NCBI GenBank assembly: GCA_021234155.1 | Contig: JAJEKV010000034.1 | Span: forward strand, 3,585,491 to 3,649,490 | Direction: 5' to 3' | DNA length: 64,000 bases | Source of the DNA: Isoetes taiwanensis | Taxonomy: Eukaryota; Streptophyta; Lycopodiopsida; Isoetales; Isoetaceae | Shown: positions 25,427 through 36,667 of the stretch, piece by piece | Layout of the letters: each line of letters starts with the position of its first letter | How positions within the stretch are numbered: position 1 is the stretch's first letter | The notes under the pieces: generated by a model | Database searches by the model: none | Told to the model about the DNA's origin: nothing | What the model saw: the letters and a program-made list of their open reading frames with translations, nothing else | Position numbers and translations under genes: made by a program

Positions 25427-28400
25427 TTATAACTGTTGAACTCTGATCCATTCTCCATCAGCAGGGAGTGAATATCTTCTTTTCCCATCAGAAGTAGACG
25501 TGCCATACAAGTCAGCCATCATCTTATGAGAATAGTATAATTCCCTGTATCTGCTAAGCTGCCTATCAGTCAAAGAGTAGTGGTTCTTGAAGAGGAAGTT
25601 GAAGATGCAATACATCTGTACCACCTCTCTACAATATATCTTTGCCCAAGTGTTTTCATTACTGTTGATTCTAACCTGGTAGAGTTTCACTTCTTCTGCT
25701 ATTGCATTAGGCCCTGGAGGCTCAAGATCTGTGACACCTGTATTGTTGCAGTACAAGGTAGCCTCATGGTAGCTTAACAATGTGTCAAATCTGTTCCTGC
25801 CTTCACCCTTGAGAAATTCCAGGTACTCTATCAATAACATCAGAAAAAGGGGCATTAGAATTAATGACATGAAGGTCTGAAACAAAGATGTTAAAGCCAC
25901 CTATAAATTTACCAATTGCATCCCATTTCCTGTCATAAGAATCTGCAAATTTACTTTTGTGAGCAGTACCAAAAGCTTCTAGATCCAGTTGAAAATGCAT
26001 TTTAATCCAGAATAACGAGAAATTTTTATGACCATGCACAATTCTATTTCTTGCTTTCCAAATGTTCCATAGAGCAGTAAACATGATAGTATTCTTGTAA
26101 GGCATCATTATTCTGAATGCATTTTAACAAGTTAAATTGGTTATGCACACAGAAATGGTGACCAAATTTACTGTAGAACCAAGTCCAAAATTGAAGTAGC
26201 TTAGGACATTCAAAGATATGCTGCATGGTTTCATCACTGGAACAATTAGAAAGACATGTAGGCCTGATAGTAGAATTTCTCTTAGATAAGGATACAAGAT
26301 TTGGGAGGCTTTTTTGAGCAATCAACCAGACAAAATAATTTACTTTAGGAGGACAATAGGAATTCCAAGTGTTATTAAATAAACTATGGCATTCCTCTTC
26401 TGTAAGAGACCACTTTGTCCTGGCTTTTACATAAGTTATCTTGTGATTCAGATGAGCATAGACTTTGCTAACTTTATACTTGTTGATACCATTTATTTTC
26501 CACATAAGACCATTGCCACTCTCAGCTAAATTAGCATTATTATTCAGGATATTTCTGAGATGAAAATAGACAGCTTTATCACTGGAGGTTCCATGGATTA
26601 GCCTCCTGAGGTTGGTCCAAGAAATGAGATGCCCATTCGAATATAAATTCCTGACATGAGTGATACTATGATGGAGCCATTTTTTATAGATTTTGGGATG
26701 TCTCAAAACCAGAGTATTCCCATTGCTGTCTTTGAAGCCAGCAGACCAAAACAAGGAAGAGTTCATATGATGATCTTCCACACCAGGCTCATCAAAACAA
26801 TTTTGAACAACATTCCAAGCTCTAATCATGTTATGCATAAGAGGAGAGGTGTTGGTACCTGGATGTAAAGTGTAGAAAGCAGATTCAGGCAGGGAATGCT
26901 TTATTGAGGGATGCCCCTCAGGATAAGAGCAATTTAGCCAGTATCTGATGAAAATTGAAGCTACAGAATTGTTTCCCTCAAGAGTTCTCCAAATAAATTT
27001 ACCAGCCAATGCACATGCTTGAAGATATAAGTCTTTACAGCCAAGGCCACCATATTTTTTGGCACGAGTGACAGTGTCCCAATTGACTGAGTGTGAGCCT
27101 TTCCAAATGAAATTTCTGATGATCTTCTCAAGCTCATTGTAAATACATTTAGGTGCCACCAAAGCAGAGGAGAAGTAAATATGGGAAGGTGACAAAACAG
27201 AGTTTGCAATTAAGGTTCTTCCAGCCAGAGAGAGAGTGTTTCTGAAGAAATTCAGTTTCTTCCTAATTCTCTGAATGATAGGGTCCCAGAGACCTTTAAT
27301 ACTAGGATTGAGAGATAAAGGCATCCCTAAAAGCTTGGAAGCTTGCATAGCATCCAGAATTTTAATGCCACAGAGATTATCATGGGGGGAATCACCAATA
27401 ATAATACTTTTTTCCAATATTCAAATAAATTCCAGAAGCAGATGAGAAAGAATCAATAATATTCAGGAACTTTGCAATGTTCTCAGTATTAGACTCAAGG
27501 AAAGCAAAAGTATCATCTGCATATTGAGAGATAATGAGGCTGCCATTATTTAATGGAAGATCAAGGCCTTTAATAAAACCATTGTTTTGATGAAAGACAA
27601 TTGCCTTAGTTAGCATTTCAGCCACAACTAGGAATAAGTAGGGAGCTAGAGGGCAACCTTGCCTTGCCATAGAGTTAAGACCAAATATCAAGGAAATGAT
27701 TTTATGATGGAAACCAATCCTTTTCAAAGCAAATTCTAAAAAATCCCAGTTAACAGAGTCAAAGGCTCTCTTAAAATCTAACTTTAGGAGAACACAATTC
27801 TGAGAGGATATTCTATTCCAGTGCAGACCCTCCATGGCCACAATGTAGTTATCCAGGATGAATCTATTGGGTAAGAAAGCAGATTGTTTGATATCAATGC
27901 ATTTTTGCAGGAAAGGTTTCACTCTGTTGGCAATAATCTTGGCACACAGTTTATAAGAGGAATTGGTTAAAGAGATAGGCCTCCAATCAGAGAAAGAAAT
28001 AGGCTTGTCAACCTTAGGAATGAGAGTGATAAAACCAGCTGAGATGGAGGAGTGCAAATGGTCAGCCCTCCAGAAGCCATGAACCAATTTAATAATATCA
28101 TGCTTTAGAAGCTCCCAGAAATGAATATAAAACTCAGGAGGAATGCCATCTGGACCAGGGGATTTGCCTTTACTAAAACTTATAAGGACATTATAGATTT
28201 CTTGCTCAGTTGGAATAGCAGCAATGGAATCTTCCATTAGACTGTCATTATTAGGAGTAATCTGAGAAATTAGAGAGAGAAAAGCATTGCTTTTGGGAAG
28301 AGTTTGAGCATTAGGGACACTCTCCTTAAATAAGGCAGCATATTGATCATGGAAGAATTTCTTGATCTCAGTAGAAGTATCAATATTAGTACCATTCTCA

Positions 28401-29611
28401 GATTGAACTTGAATGATGGAGTTATTGAGCAATCTATTTCTAGCAGTTCTGTAAAAGAATTTAGAACTGCCACAGTCCATCTCCTTATTGTACTTGATCT
28501 TGCATTTGATGGCATAACTCTTAGCTTCAATCTCCTCAATTGATTTAATTTTATTTTCTAAAATCTCCTCCCCAACTTGCAGATTGATATTGTGAGGGTC
28601 CCTTTGAAGCTGAGATCTAAGATCTCTCATTTGACTGAAAAGACTATCTTTCTGTCTGGATCTCTCATTATAATTGGATTTGGACCAGTTTTTGATCCAA
28701 GATTTTATCTGCTTGATCTTCGAGTAGAAGCATTTCATAGTTTGAGAATCATTAGCAGAGCCATTAGCAGGAGTGACATTGATATGGCCATTATGCAGAG
28801 AATTAAAGTAGATCTTAAAGTCATGGCAGAAATGCTCATTTTGCAGAAGAGAACAATTAAATTTAAAAGGAACATTTCCCTCCCTAGGAAGATTCAGAAG
28901 ATGGCTAGTGTGAAGGAATTGAGGTTGGTGGTCAGAGATGGAGGTAGCCTCATCACTAACCACATAGCAGTTATCCCAAAAAGATGTGACAGAGTTGGAG
29001 ACATAGAACCTGTCGAGTGCACAGTAGACTCTATCAGAGTTCTTTTGCTTGTTAGACCAAGTGTAATTTGCAGTTGAAGATGGAACATAGATCAAGTTGG
29101 CATCAGAAATAAGGGTGTCCCAATTATCTCTCTCAATAGTTGACATATTAATTCTATTTCCTAATTTCATATTCCAGTTTGGAGTGTTGTTGAAGTCTCC
29201 AGAAATAACCCAGTCCATAGGGGGTTGAGAAGAGATCCAAGTGTTAATGTCAGGCCAGATAACTTCTCTATCCTTGGGATTGGTGGGAGCATAGACATTA
29301 ATGATACCAAAGCTAGAGTTACTAATAGAGAAAATCACTGCCTGCCAACATTTACTAGGACTATTAAAATAGGAGCCATGAGTCACGGATTTCCAAATAG
29401 TAATCAATCCACCACTAGTTCCAGAAGCCTCAATCCAAATAGAGGAAGAGCCTGGATAGATCCACTCAGATAAGCTAGAGCTCTCAAATTTAGGGAGCTT
29501 GGTTTCTTGAAGTAAAATTATGTCAGCTTTATATTGTCTGAGCTGAGAGATAATTCTTCTCCTTTTGATTGGGCCTTTAGCCCCCCTAATATTCCAGGTA
29601 ATAATTTTCAT
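25427..29611 (-). pseudogene. L1-type LINE ORF2: endonuclease, reverse transcriptase, zf-RVT
   Basis: Begins MKIITWNIRGAKGPIKRRRI (apurinic-type endonuclease; QETKLP, GDFNN and SDHQP motifs). It continues through the RT (GKSPGPDGIPPEFY, FKRAFDSVNWDF, QGCPLAPYLF, QYADDTFAF) to a zf-RVT-like region (YFVWLIAQKSLP). Near 27392-27417 an extra A in an A-run shifts the frame after LNIGK. A second shift lies near 26100, and a third likely lies near 25800-25900. The RT also lacks about 22 residues before QGCPLAP compared with the relative at 52314-55225. Not functional. Confidence 0.9.
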
Positions 29612-29653
29612 TGAGATTCAGAACCTAGGAAGGGAACTAGAAGATAGCCTTTA

Positions 29654-32600
29654 TTACCTGAATTTCCTGTTCTTTTTGCTCCTGGTATTCTCAGCTGGTG
29701 TTTTGTGCAGATAGGATGAGACATTTGGTTTGGTAGAGACCTTCTTCTTCTTTTTAATCTTAACAGCACTCTTAGAATTTTTAATAACAGGACAAGAAGA
29801 CAGAAAGCTCTCATTCCCCCAATTTTCTTTATCACTTTCATTTTCATTATCTGAGCAACCCCCAGGAATGAACTCAAATAGATTTAAATTATCTTCCTTA
29901 GGATCAATCTCATTTAAGTTAAGGAAAAGGGGAACTTGCCTCTCAGGGGTGTCTTCTTTGCTGCATTCTTTCGGAATCTCCTGAGTTTGAGCATCCAAAT
30001 AGTGAGAGTGTATAAAAATTCCTGAGTCTGTATCCATGCTTTGAGCAAGTGTTTCCTGAACAACCTCAACCTCTGCAGCTGTATCTTGTACTATCTCATG
30101 ATCCGACTCCATTACCCTGCTGTTAGTGGCCAATAAACCATCTTGCAGACTTGCTAACTGGTCCTCAATTTCCTTTGAGATTGATGATGAACAGCAAGGT
30201 TTGGGAGGGGATGGCTTGGATAAATCAATTAGGGGGTCAATAGATGGCTGAAAGATGGTGATGGTAGTGGCAACTTTTTGAGGGTGAAGATGAGAGGGAA
30301 CATACCCATCTTCCTGGCACAGCTTATCTGCTTTATTACTCAATAAGTTATCTAAATCTTGATCAACATTTCAGCTAGCAAGTACCTGGAATTTGTTCGA
30401 GCAGTGAACCTTGTCAATGATGGAGTCCTCCTTAACATTTGAGTGTTCAACCTGAAGAGAAGGTTGTAAGACAGGTTGAGCTGCATCTGAGGGTTGACTT
30501 GATGGTGGTAGACTTGTGGCAGCTGCTTGATTTGAAGTTGTTGCAGAAGATGGAATTATACACTTGGGTTGACCATTAATTGTATCAGTTCTGCAATTAA
30601 GCGAATTTGCTGAGACTTTCTGAAGGGCTTTCCTTGAAGATTGTGATGTCTCCTTAAATTTAACATGTGGGGCAACTGAATACTTACTTGCTAGAACTTG
30701 GTCACAAATTTTCAGTCCCTTTAGAATGGCTGGCTGCTGGAGTGTATGGCTTTTATTAGTTAATGGAACACCTTTTACTTTAGAGTGAGCCAAATGCTCC
30801 GAGAGATTATGTGATTCCATCACCTGATTTAACATGTTATGCAATTTCTCTGTATTTGCATCTGGCTCATTGACCTGCATAGGTGCCTTTCCCTTTTCTT
30901 TATTTCAGAACAGAATAGTTGGTATGATGACGATTGCAGAAAACAGAAAAGAAGGGTCAGAGAACATAAAGGGAGGGAAACATACCAAGCCGAGAAAAAA
31001 GTATACCTCAAAATGTCCGAGAACAAAGAGAAACAGAATCGCTTCAACACCAATGGGGGTCTGGCTAAGCTCTGAAAAATCAACCCCGGAAATTCGAAAG
31101 GGCTCCAAAAAGAAAGGACAGGGAAATCAGAAAAATAGTAGTGCACAAGAGGAAATTGGGACAGACGGTTGGGAGAAATACTTGGAGAAACTTTATAAAA
31201 CAGGGGCATCACCAGCACCGATACCAGAATTACAAGGGATGGACAAACCGTGTTTTAATACACAGGAAGTGATGTTGGCATTGAATAGAATGGCAAATAA
31301 TAAAGCCCCGCACCTATACCTGTTAACAAAGGGAACTACTAAAGAGTGTAGATACGACAATCGTAAAGCAAGTGACAGATATTTTTAATGGTATCATACA
31401 CACAGGACTACCATCCAGGTGGGCATATAACAGGGTGATACCCCTACACAAGGGAGGGAGCAGACAGGAACCGGGAAATTACAGAACTATAATGGTGAGC
31501 TCCATTTTTCAAAATGGTTTGGAAAAGTTCTAGACAACAAGTCAAGAGTTGGGCGAGGGGGGGGGAAATCGGAGAGCACAAGGACAAAAGGGTGGTTTAG
31601 GCCGGATCACTCAACAAATGTAACCACTTAGTGACACTCGTAATAATCGACGTAATGTAATAGAAGCCAAGGTAAGAAAATAATATGTTTGCTTTGTGGA
31701 TTTTAGGAAAGCGCTTGACACAAATCCCAAGGGAAAAGCTAATACAGAGGCTCATAGATATGCAGGCACCAAAGGATATGGTGGGGGCAATTGCGAGGTT
31801 ATACTATACCGCGGTAATGCGAAAAATGGAAGAAGAAGGAAAAGCGATAGATTGTGACACGGGGGTCAAACAGGGGTGCCCACTATCTCCCACATTATTT
31901 GGGATATACATAGATGCCCTACAGGAATTTATAGCGGAACAGCAAGGGGACACAGACGCCCCTACCCTAGGGAACACCAAAGTACCCATCATGCTATATG
32001 CAGATGACTTGAGCATGATGGCCACAAAGAACAAAGGGATGCACAGGTTACTTAAACTGTTAGAAAATTTCTGTGAGAAGACAGGGGTTGACAGCTAATC
32101 TCGGAAAAACCAAAATAGTCTTTTTTCGGGCAAAAGGGAGACATAAACCGCTCGATACTTGGGAACAGAACTAGAAGAATCAACAGTAATACGATATCCG
32201 ATATGACGACATGGCACGTGAAAATGGGCCAAAGGGGCGACACAAGATTCCAAGCAAATGATCGGAAGCTACTACAATATGAAAAATTTTCGCAACAAAA
32301 GCAGGATAATAAACCGGGAAATTAAATGCTACTTGTTCAAAGGCAAAGAGTTGCAACTACACAAATTATATAATGGAAGCCCGGGGGCCGGGCTGACGGA
32401 GAAAAAGTGGGAAAAAGAAGGGATTTACGTATAATGGCATAAGCAGAATTTAAACCGAACTAATACACCACAAACAACAATAGTATATGAGATGTGGCAA
32501 AACCGATGGAAGTAAGGGCATGGAAAGGACCATAAGATATCTTATAAGGAGCAATGCAAAAGGGAAACCAAGCAAGCTAGCAAACATTGCGATCGAGAAA

Positions 32601-34753
32601 TCAAAAAAGCCCACATAATCGAAGGCAACGGGTGGTTCAGTGGATGTAGCAATATGGACAAGGAAATTGGGGATGAACTTGAGCGACCTCATCATCAATT
32701 GGGGGGGAATGGAAAGACGAGTGGGCGGACAGAGCCACGCACACATGGTCAGCATAACCACACGGGCCCCCAAGACAATGTGGCTTATGACAGCTTTTAA
32801 TCCGGACAACAGATAGGGCAACAGATGTACCGTGATCTACATAATAGGAAAAGCCGTAAGAGACACTCTAGCAAGATTCGTAATGGGAAGTCACGAAATG
32901 AGGATTGAAAAAGACAGATGGCGAGGGATAGAGAGAGAGGATCGAATATGCGTAACTCGGACAAAGGGGAAGTGGAAGATGAGAATCATATGCTAAATGA
33001 CCGCCTCGGATATGAAAACATCAGAATAAGTACAGAAAGATAAGGTGGGGTCAGCCCGTACACATCATAATGACAAAGTCAGAAACAAGGAGGGACCTGG
33101 CAGACGCAATACGGGAGATGACGGCCAGGCACAGAGAAGAACACAAAGAAAAAGGGTTTCTGTTATGAACGCCAGAGAGGCGCAACATAAACACCCTGAA
33201 AAAAGCTCACCAAAGTCGGTTGATAACGACGCCCGCGTAACGCCATGAAGCCGATCCAAAGCCGGGTGCCTAGTATAATAGAGAAAAGTCAAGCCTCTAA
33301 AAAGGCTACATTGTAAATCAGCATGATGTGCTAGTAGCACCCGTAAGGGAGCTCGCCCATGCTACATAAGTCCACGGGCCTCAGGGTACAAGGGACAATA
33401 ATGTATCTATCTATCTATCTATCTATTTCTTTCAAAGTTCTGCAGAACTTTGATACCTGAGTGAGATGCATAGCCAACTCTTGAGTTCTGATGAGGTAAG
33501 ATATTGCTGGAATAGAGTGTCTGGCTATTAACACCTTCTGATTTCCTCATTTGGTTGTTCCTGATTCTTCTGACACTGCCATTGACTCTAGTCCAATGGT
33601 GACCTTGACTAGGCTTGACTCCAAGGTAGACTCCCTGGTTGGTCAGTGTAGAATTTGCTGACTTGTCAGGCTTGAGTGCTTCCTTGGAATTGTTCCCATC
33701 ATAATTGTTTCCCTTGTCTTGAGGCAGTACTTTCTCAATATTATGTTCATTCTGAGTGCCTGTATTTGTGTGATCAAAGATACAATCCCTATACCAAAAA
33801 TGTCTTCTCGAGCAACTCTGGCATTGAGGGGGTAAACCAGCCCATCTCAGAAGTAGATTGGAGTTTTGGCCAAAGGCATCCAAGAAAGGTATAGATGTTG
33901 GGATATTTTTAGATAGGTCTAGCTGAATAAAGGCTCTTGGGGACCTGGAAGTGGAGTATTCTGTGCAGACATAATTCCCTATGGAATTAAAAAGGAGTTT
34001 GAAGCAATCCTCATTCCAATAAATTGGATTCAAACCTTGCAAAGTAGTAGATGCTACACAGAAATTTTCCATATCCTCAGAGTTTAATTTAGGGTCCCAT
34101 TTTAAAAAGGTCAGGTAATTTGATTCAAAGGTAAGGGAGCCAAGTTTAAGAAAATAATTGGCAGTTCTTTGTGAGCCACATTCAACCATGATGAAAGGAA
34201 AGTTCAACCAGTACATGGCATTGATAAGAACTCCTTTCTGTAAATTGAGGCAAAAGGACCATAATTTATCGAGTTGAATCCCAGGTCTAGTGACTTTAAT
34301 AAGAACTGCTGAATCTTTAAGAGAGGACATTTTGGAATGAATAGATGGGATATCAAGGGAAATACCATGGTATAGTTTTTGCTTGCTTCCCTCTATTGGT
34401 CGAAGCTCCTTTAGGGCAGCATCATAAGTGTCATCAGGTTGGATTTCTCCAGTAGGCTTCGGGACTCCATATGGCAGAGGTACTTGTGAAACAGGATCAA
34501 GTAATGGAACACGACCCCACATGTCTGGATCTTTTGAGAAGTTATCCCAGACTAGAGTTTTCTAGGTCTTTGGATCCATTGCCTGAATTTCACCTGCAGA
34601 GTTAGCGAAATTGCCAAAGAGAATGAAATCACAGGGATTGTTGTGGAATGAGCTTAACTTGTGAAGAGTGACAGACCGGTCCTCAGGCGACAGAGCTGAG
34701 AAGGAATGAAGCAGATGAAGAAATTTAGGGCTAAAAGAATTTTTATTATCCAT
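29654..34753 (-). pseudogene. L1-type LINE ORF1 (nucleic-acid-binding protein), interrupted
   Basis: The first part runs from 34753 to 33433 on the minus strand with one in-frame TAG at 34559-34561. It has a DUF4283-like region (IKVTRPGIQLDKLWSFCLNL, then WLNFPFIMVECG) and a knuckle-like CQSC...HFWYRDC near residue 300. The nested LINE cuts it at 30902-33425. The second part resumes at 30880-30371 and 30343-29654, serine/proline-rich and basic at its end (KKKKKVSTKPNVSSYL). The frame at the junction is off by one, so an indel accompanies the insertion. In plant L1 elements ORF1 binds RNA and chaperones ORF2. Confidence 0.8.
30902..33425 (+). mobile_element. Nested decayed LINE with (TATC)n tail and 7-bp TSD
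   Basis: Flanked by TTTCTTT at 30895-30901 and 33426-33432. The 3' end is a (TATC)n run from about 33405. Coding relics on the plus strand include WYDDDCRKQKRRVREHK near 30920, RT blocks at 31685-32098 (QGCPLSPTLFGIYIDAL and YADDLSMMA) and many frameshifts. It is 5' truncated, with no endonuclease seen. It belongs to a different LINE family from both neighbours, judged by its tail and RT sequence. Confidence 0.85.
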
Positions 34754-35478
34754 TGAAAAGGCTCAGAAGAAAGCAACAAAGGGGAGAAATAATGCAGAGA
34801 AAGGTAAATATGGAGAAAAGAGGGAAATTTGAATAGCAATTGATAAGAAAGAAACCCAAAACGCCTATCTATTAAAGAGATGAGTGAGGAAACCCCTCAA
34901 AGCCATCATTGCCAGAAAAGATTTTATGATCAACAAGCTATTTCTCTAATTTGATGAGAAATCTCCCAATTCTGTATCCGAATACAATTTGATTGTGATC
35001 TTTGTGTCCAACTGCTCAGAGTATGCACGAATAATTGCTGAAGCTTCAATGTTTCTAGTACCAATAAATTCCTCCAACCAAGAATCAATAATTTGTATCT
35101 CAAATTCTTCACATCCCGGAACAAAAGTGCATTCAAAATGGAAGTTTTGGTGAGGAAAAAGGCCCCTGATAATGAGAGAATTCCAAAGCTCAGAGGATAG
35201 ACCAACCAGAAAACCACAAGATAATCTGCCTTCCTGTTTGAGAATTGCAAAAATTTTGGAATCCATAGGTAGATCTTTGCATTCTAATTACAAAGGAGAG
35301 CTAGCCTCTACAAGGCTAGCTAATGATCCAAAGGAAATCGGGGATCAAGCAGATGGGATCGAGAGTTCTTCAGCAAAAAATGCCAAGAAAGTAATTTAAA
35401 CTACTTTTGGGGGTAAAAGACAAAAAAACAAAGATTTTAGGCGCTCCTTGCATTTTCAAAAATGTTTCTGTTCTCGCC

Positions 35479-35783
35479 TTTGGCTGTAGCTGCCGCTGAT
35501 ATGATTTAGCTGCGCATGCTTCCGTTTGCCGGAGCTATGGCTTCATCGGACCACTGAGTTGTGCATGTATTCGCACATTTTGGTGTATTCCATTGCTTAT
35601 ATATGACAATTCAATGGTTTTATCAATGGTTACAACTTTTAAAAAACACAAAAGGTTACACTTAGCGATAAGGTTACACTTAGCGTACATCTATTACGTA
35701 ACATTGTCTAAGGTATTTTATTGTATTCGTATGAAAATACGTAGCTTGTTGATGTTGGCATGGTGGATTAATAAATAGGAGCA
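35479..35783. other. Short spacer between the L1 element and the PIF/Harbinger-like element
   Basis: Resumes genomic sequence after the L1 TSD. It holds a small direct repeat, GGTTACACTTAGCG, at about 35653 and 35672. No gene seen. Confidence 0.4.
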
Positions 35784-35968
35784 TTAGGCCCTTTTTCCAC
35801 GGTTGGCTTAACATATGGCTGTCTTATAACTATAAGACAGCATTTGAGGTGCCACGTCATTCTTGTGACATGTCTTAAAAAAATTAGTTTTCCATGCATT
35901 TAGGTGAAAAAGGCTGGGAGCGCAGGTTTTGAGCGCCAAGGTGTCAGCGCAGGTTTTCGTATAAGGGG

Positions 35969-36655
35969 ATGCCCCCGAAAGCTAAGAAAGGGTATGAAGC
36001 CGAGTATGAAGGGGACTCGGCAAACCTATTAGCAATTATGGTCGAATTGAAGCAGGAAATTTTAAACCTTAAATCAGAGGTAGAAGGAATCCGTGGAACG
36101 TTAGATGAATTGGTGGCGTTGAACACCAATTCAAACTTACAAAAACCTTCTACAGACTTTAAGGCACAGATTGCATCTCTGGAGAACAAGCTTGCATCTT
36201 TGGTGGCTGAAACCACTAAAGAACAAATGAGAATACACCATGCCGAGGTTTCATCAGAGCAAATAGATCAAGAAGTCAGGGCTAAAAATCTAAAGATTTC
36301 TGGCCTACATGAATCTGAAGATGAAGATCTAACAGACACTGTGAGAAGATTTTTCTCAGAAACCATGCATCTACATGATCCTCTTCATGTGTCGGCACGC
36401 AGATTGGGAAAACCCGGTTCATATACCCGCCCAATATTAGTGAGATTCCAGTCAAAAGAAGCGAGAGACCGAGTATTACACAATCGGAGCATCCTTAAGG
36501 GAGAGAAGATTTGGTTGGATCGAGACCTTACACCAGGGCAATTGGAAATCAGAAAGCAAGAATGGAGCAAAGTAAAAGAAGCAAGAGAAAGAGGTCTGGT
36601 CGCTTACCTGGATCAAACTGGTAAGGCAATAATCTCAAACAGAAAACATAAATAG
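35969..36655 (+). CDS. LINE ORF1: coiled-coil, RRM and C-terminal domain protein
   Basis: 229 codons, intact, starting MPPKAKKGYEAEYEGD. Residues ~20-95 form a heptad-rich coiled coil. Residues ~100-195 resemble the RRM of L1 ORF1p-type proteins (VRAKNLKISGLHESEDEDL, RPILVRFQSKEARDRVL). The C-terminal ~35 residues are basic. This architecture trimerises and coats element RNA in vertebrate L1s; the same role is inferred here. ORF2 follows after only 12 nt. It is one of the few unbroken transposon ORFs in the window. Confidence 0.8.
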   Translation: MPPKAKKGYEAEYEGDSANLLAIMVELKQEILNLKSEVEGIRGTLDELVALNTNSNLQKPSTDFKAQIASLENKLASLVAETTKEQMRIHHAEVSSEQIDQEVRAKNLKISGLHESEDEDLTDTVRRFFSETMHLHDPLHVSARRLGKPGSYTRPILVRFQSKEARDRVLHNRSILKGEKIWLDRDLTPGQLEIRKQEWSKVKEARERGLVAYLDQTGKAIISNRKHK

Positions 36656-36667
36656 GATGCAGGGGTC

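Larger units (their letters stand above)
24916..35478 (-). mobile_element. Full-length L1-type LINE with 10-bp TSD, split by a nested LINE
   Basis: TGTTCTCGCC occurs at 24916-24925 and 35469-35478, directly outside the element. The T15 run at 24926-24940 is the poly(A) tail on the minus strand. Minus-strand order: 5' UTR (35468 to about 34754), ORF1 (34753-33433, continued 30880 to about 29654), ORF2 (29611-25427) and tail. Without the nested 2.5-kb insertion the element is about 8.0 kb. The near-perfect TSD suggests a fairly recent insertion, although several lesions now block expression. Confidence 0.9.

Noticed and set aside
28577-29077. 166-codon plus-strand ORF
   Set aside because: Antisense to the well-supported L1 endonuclease/RT coding frame.
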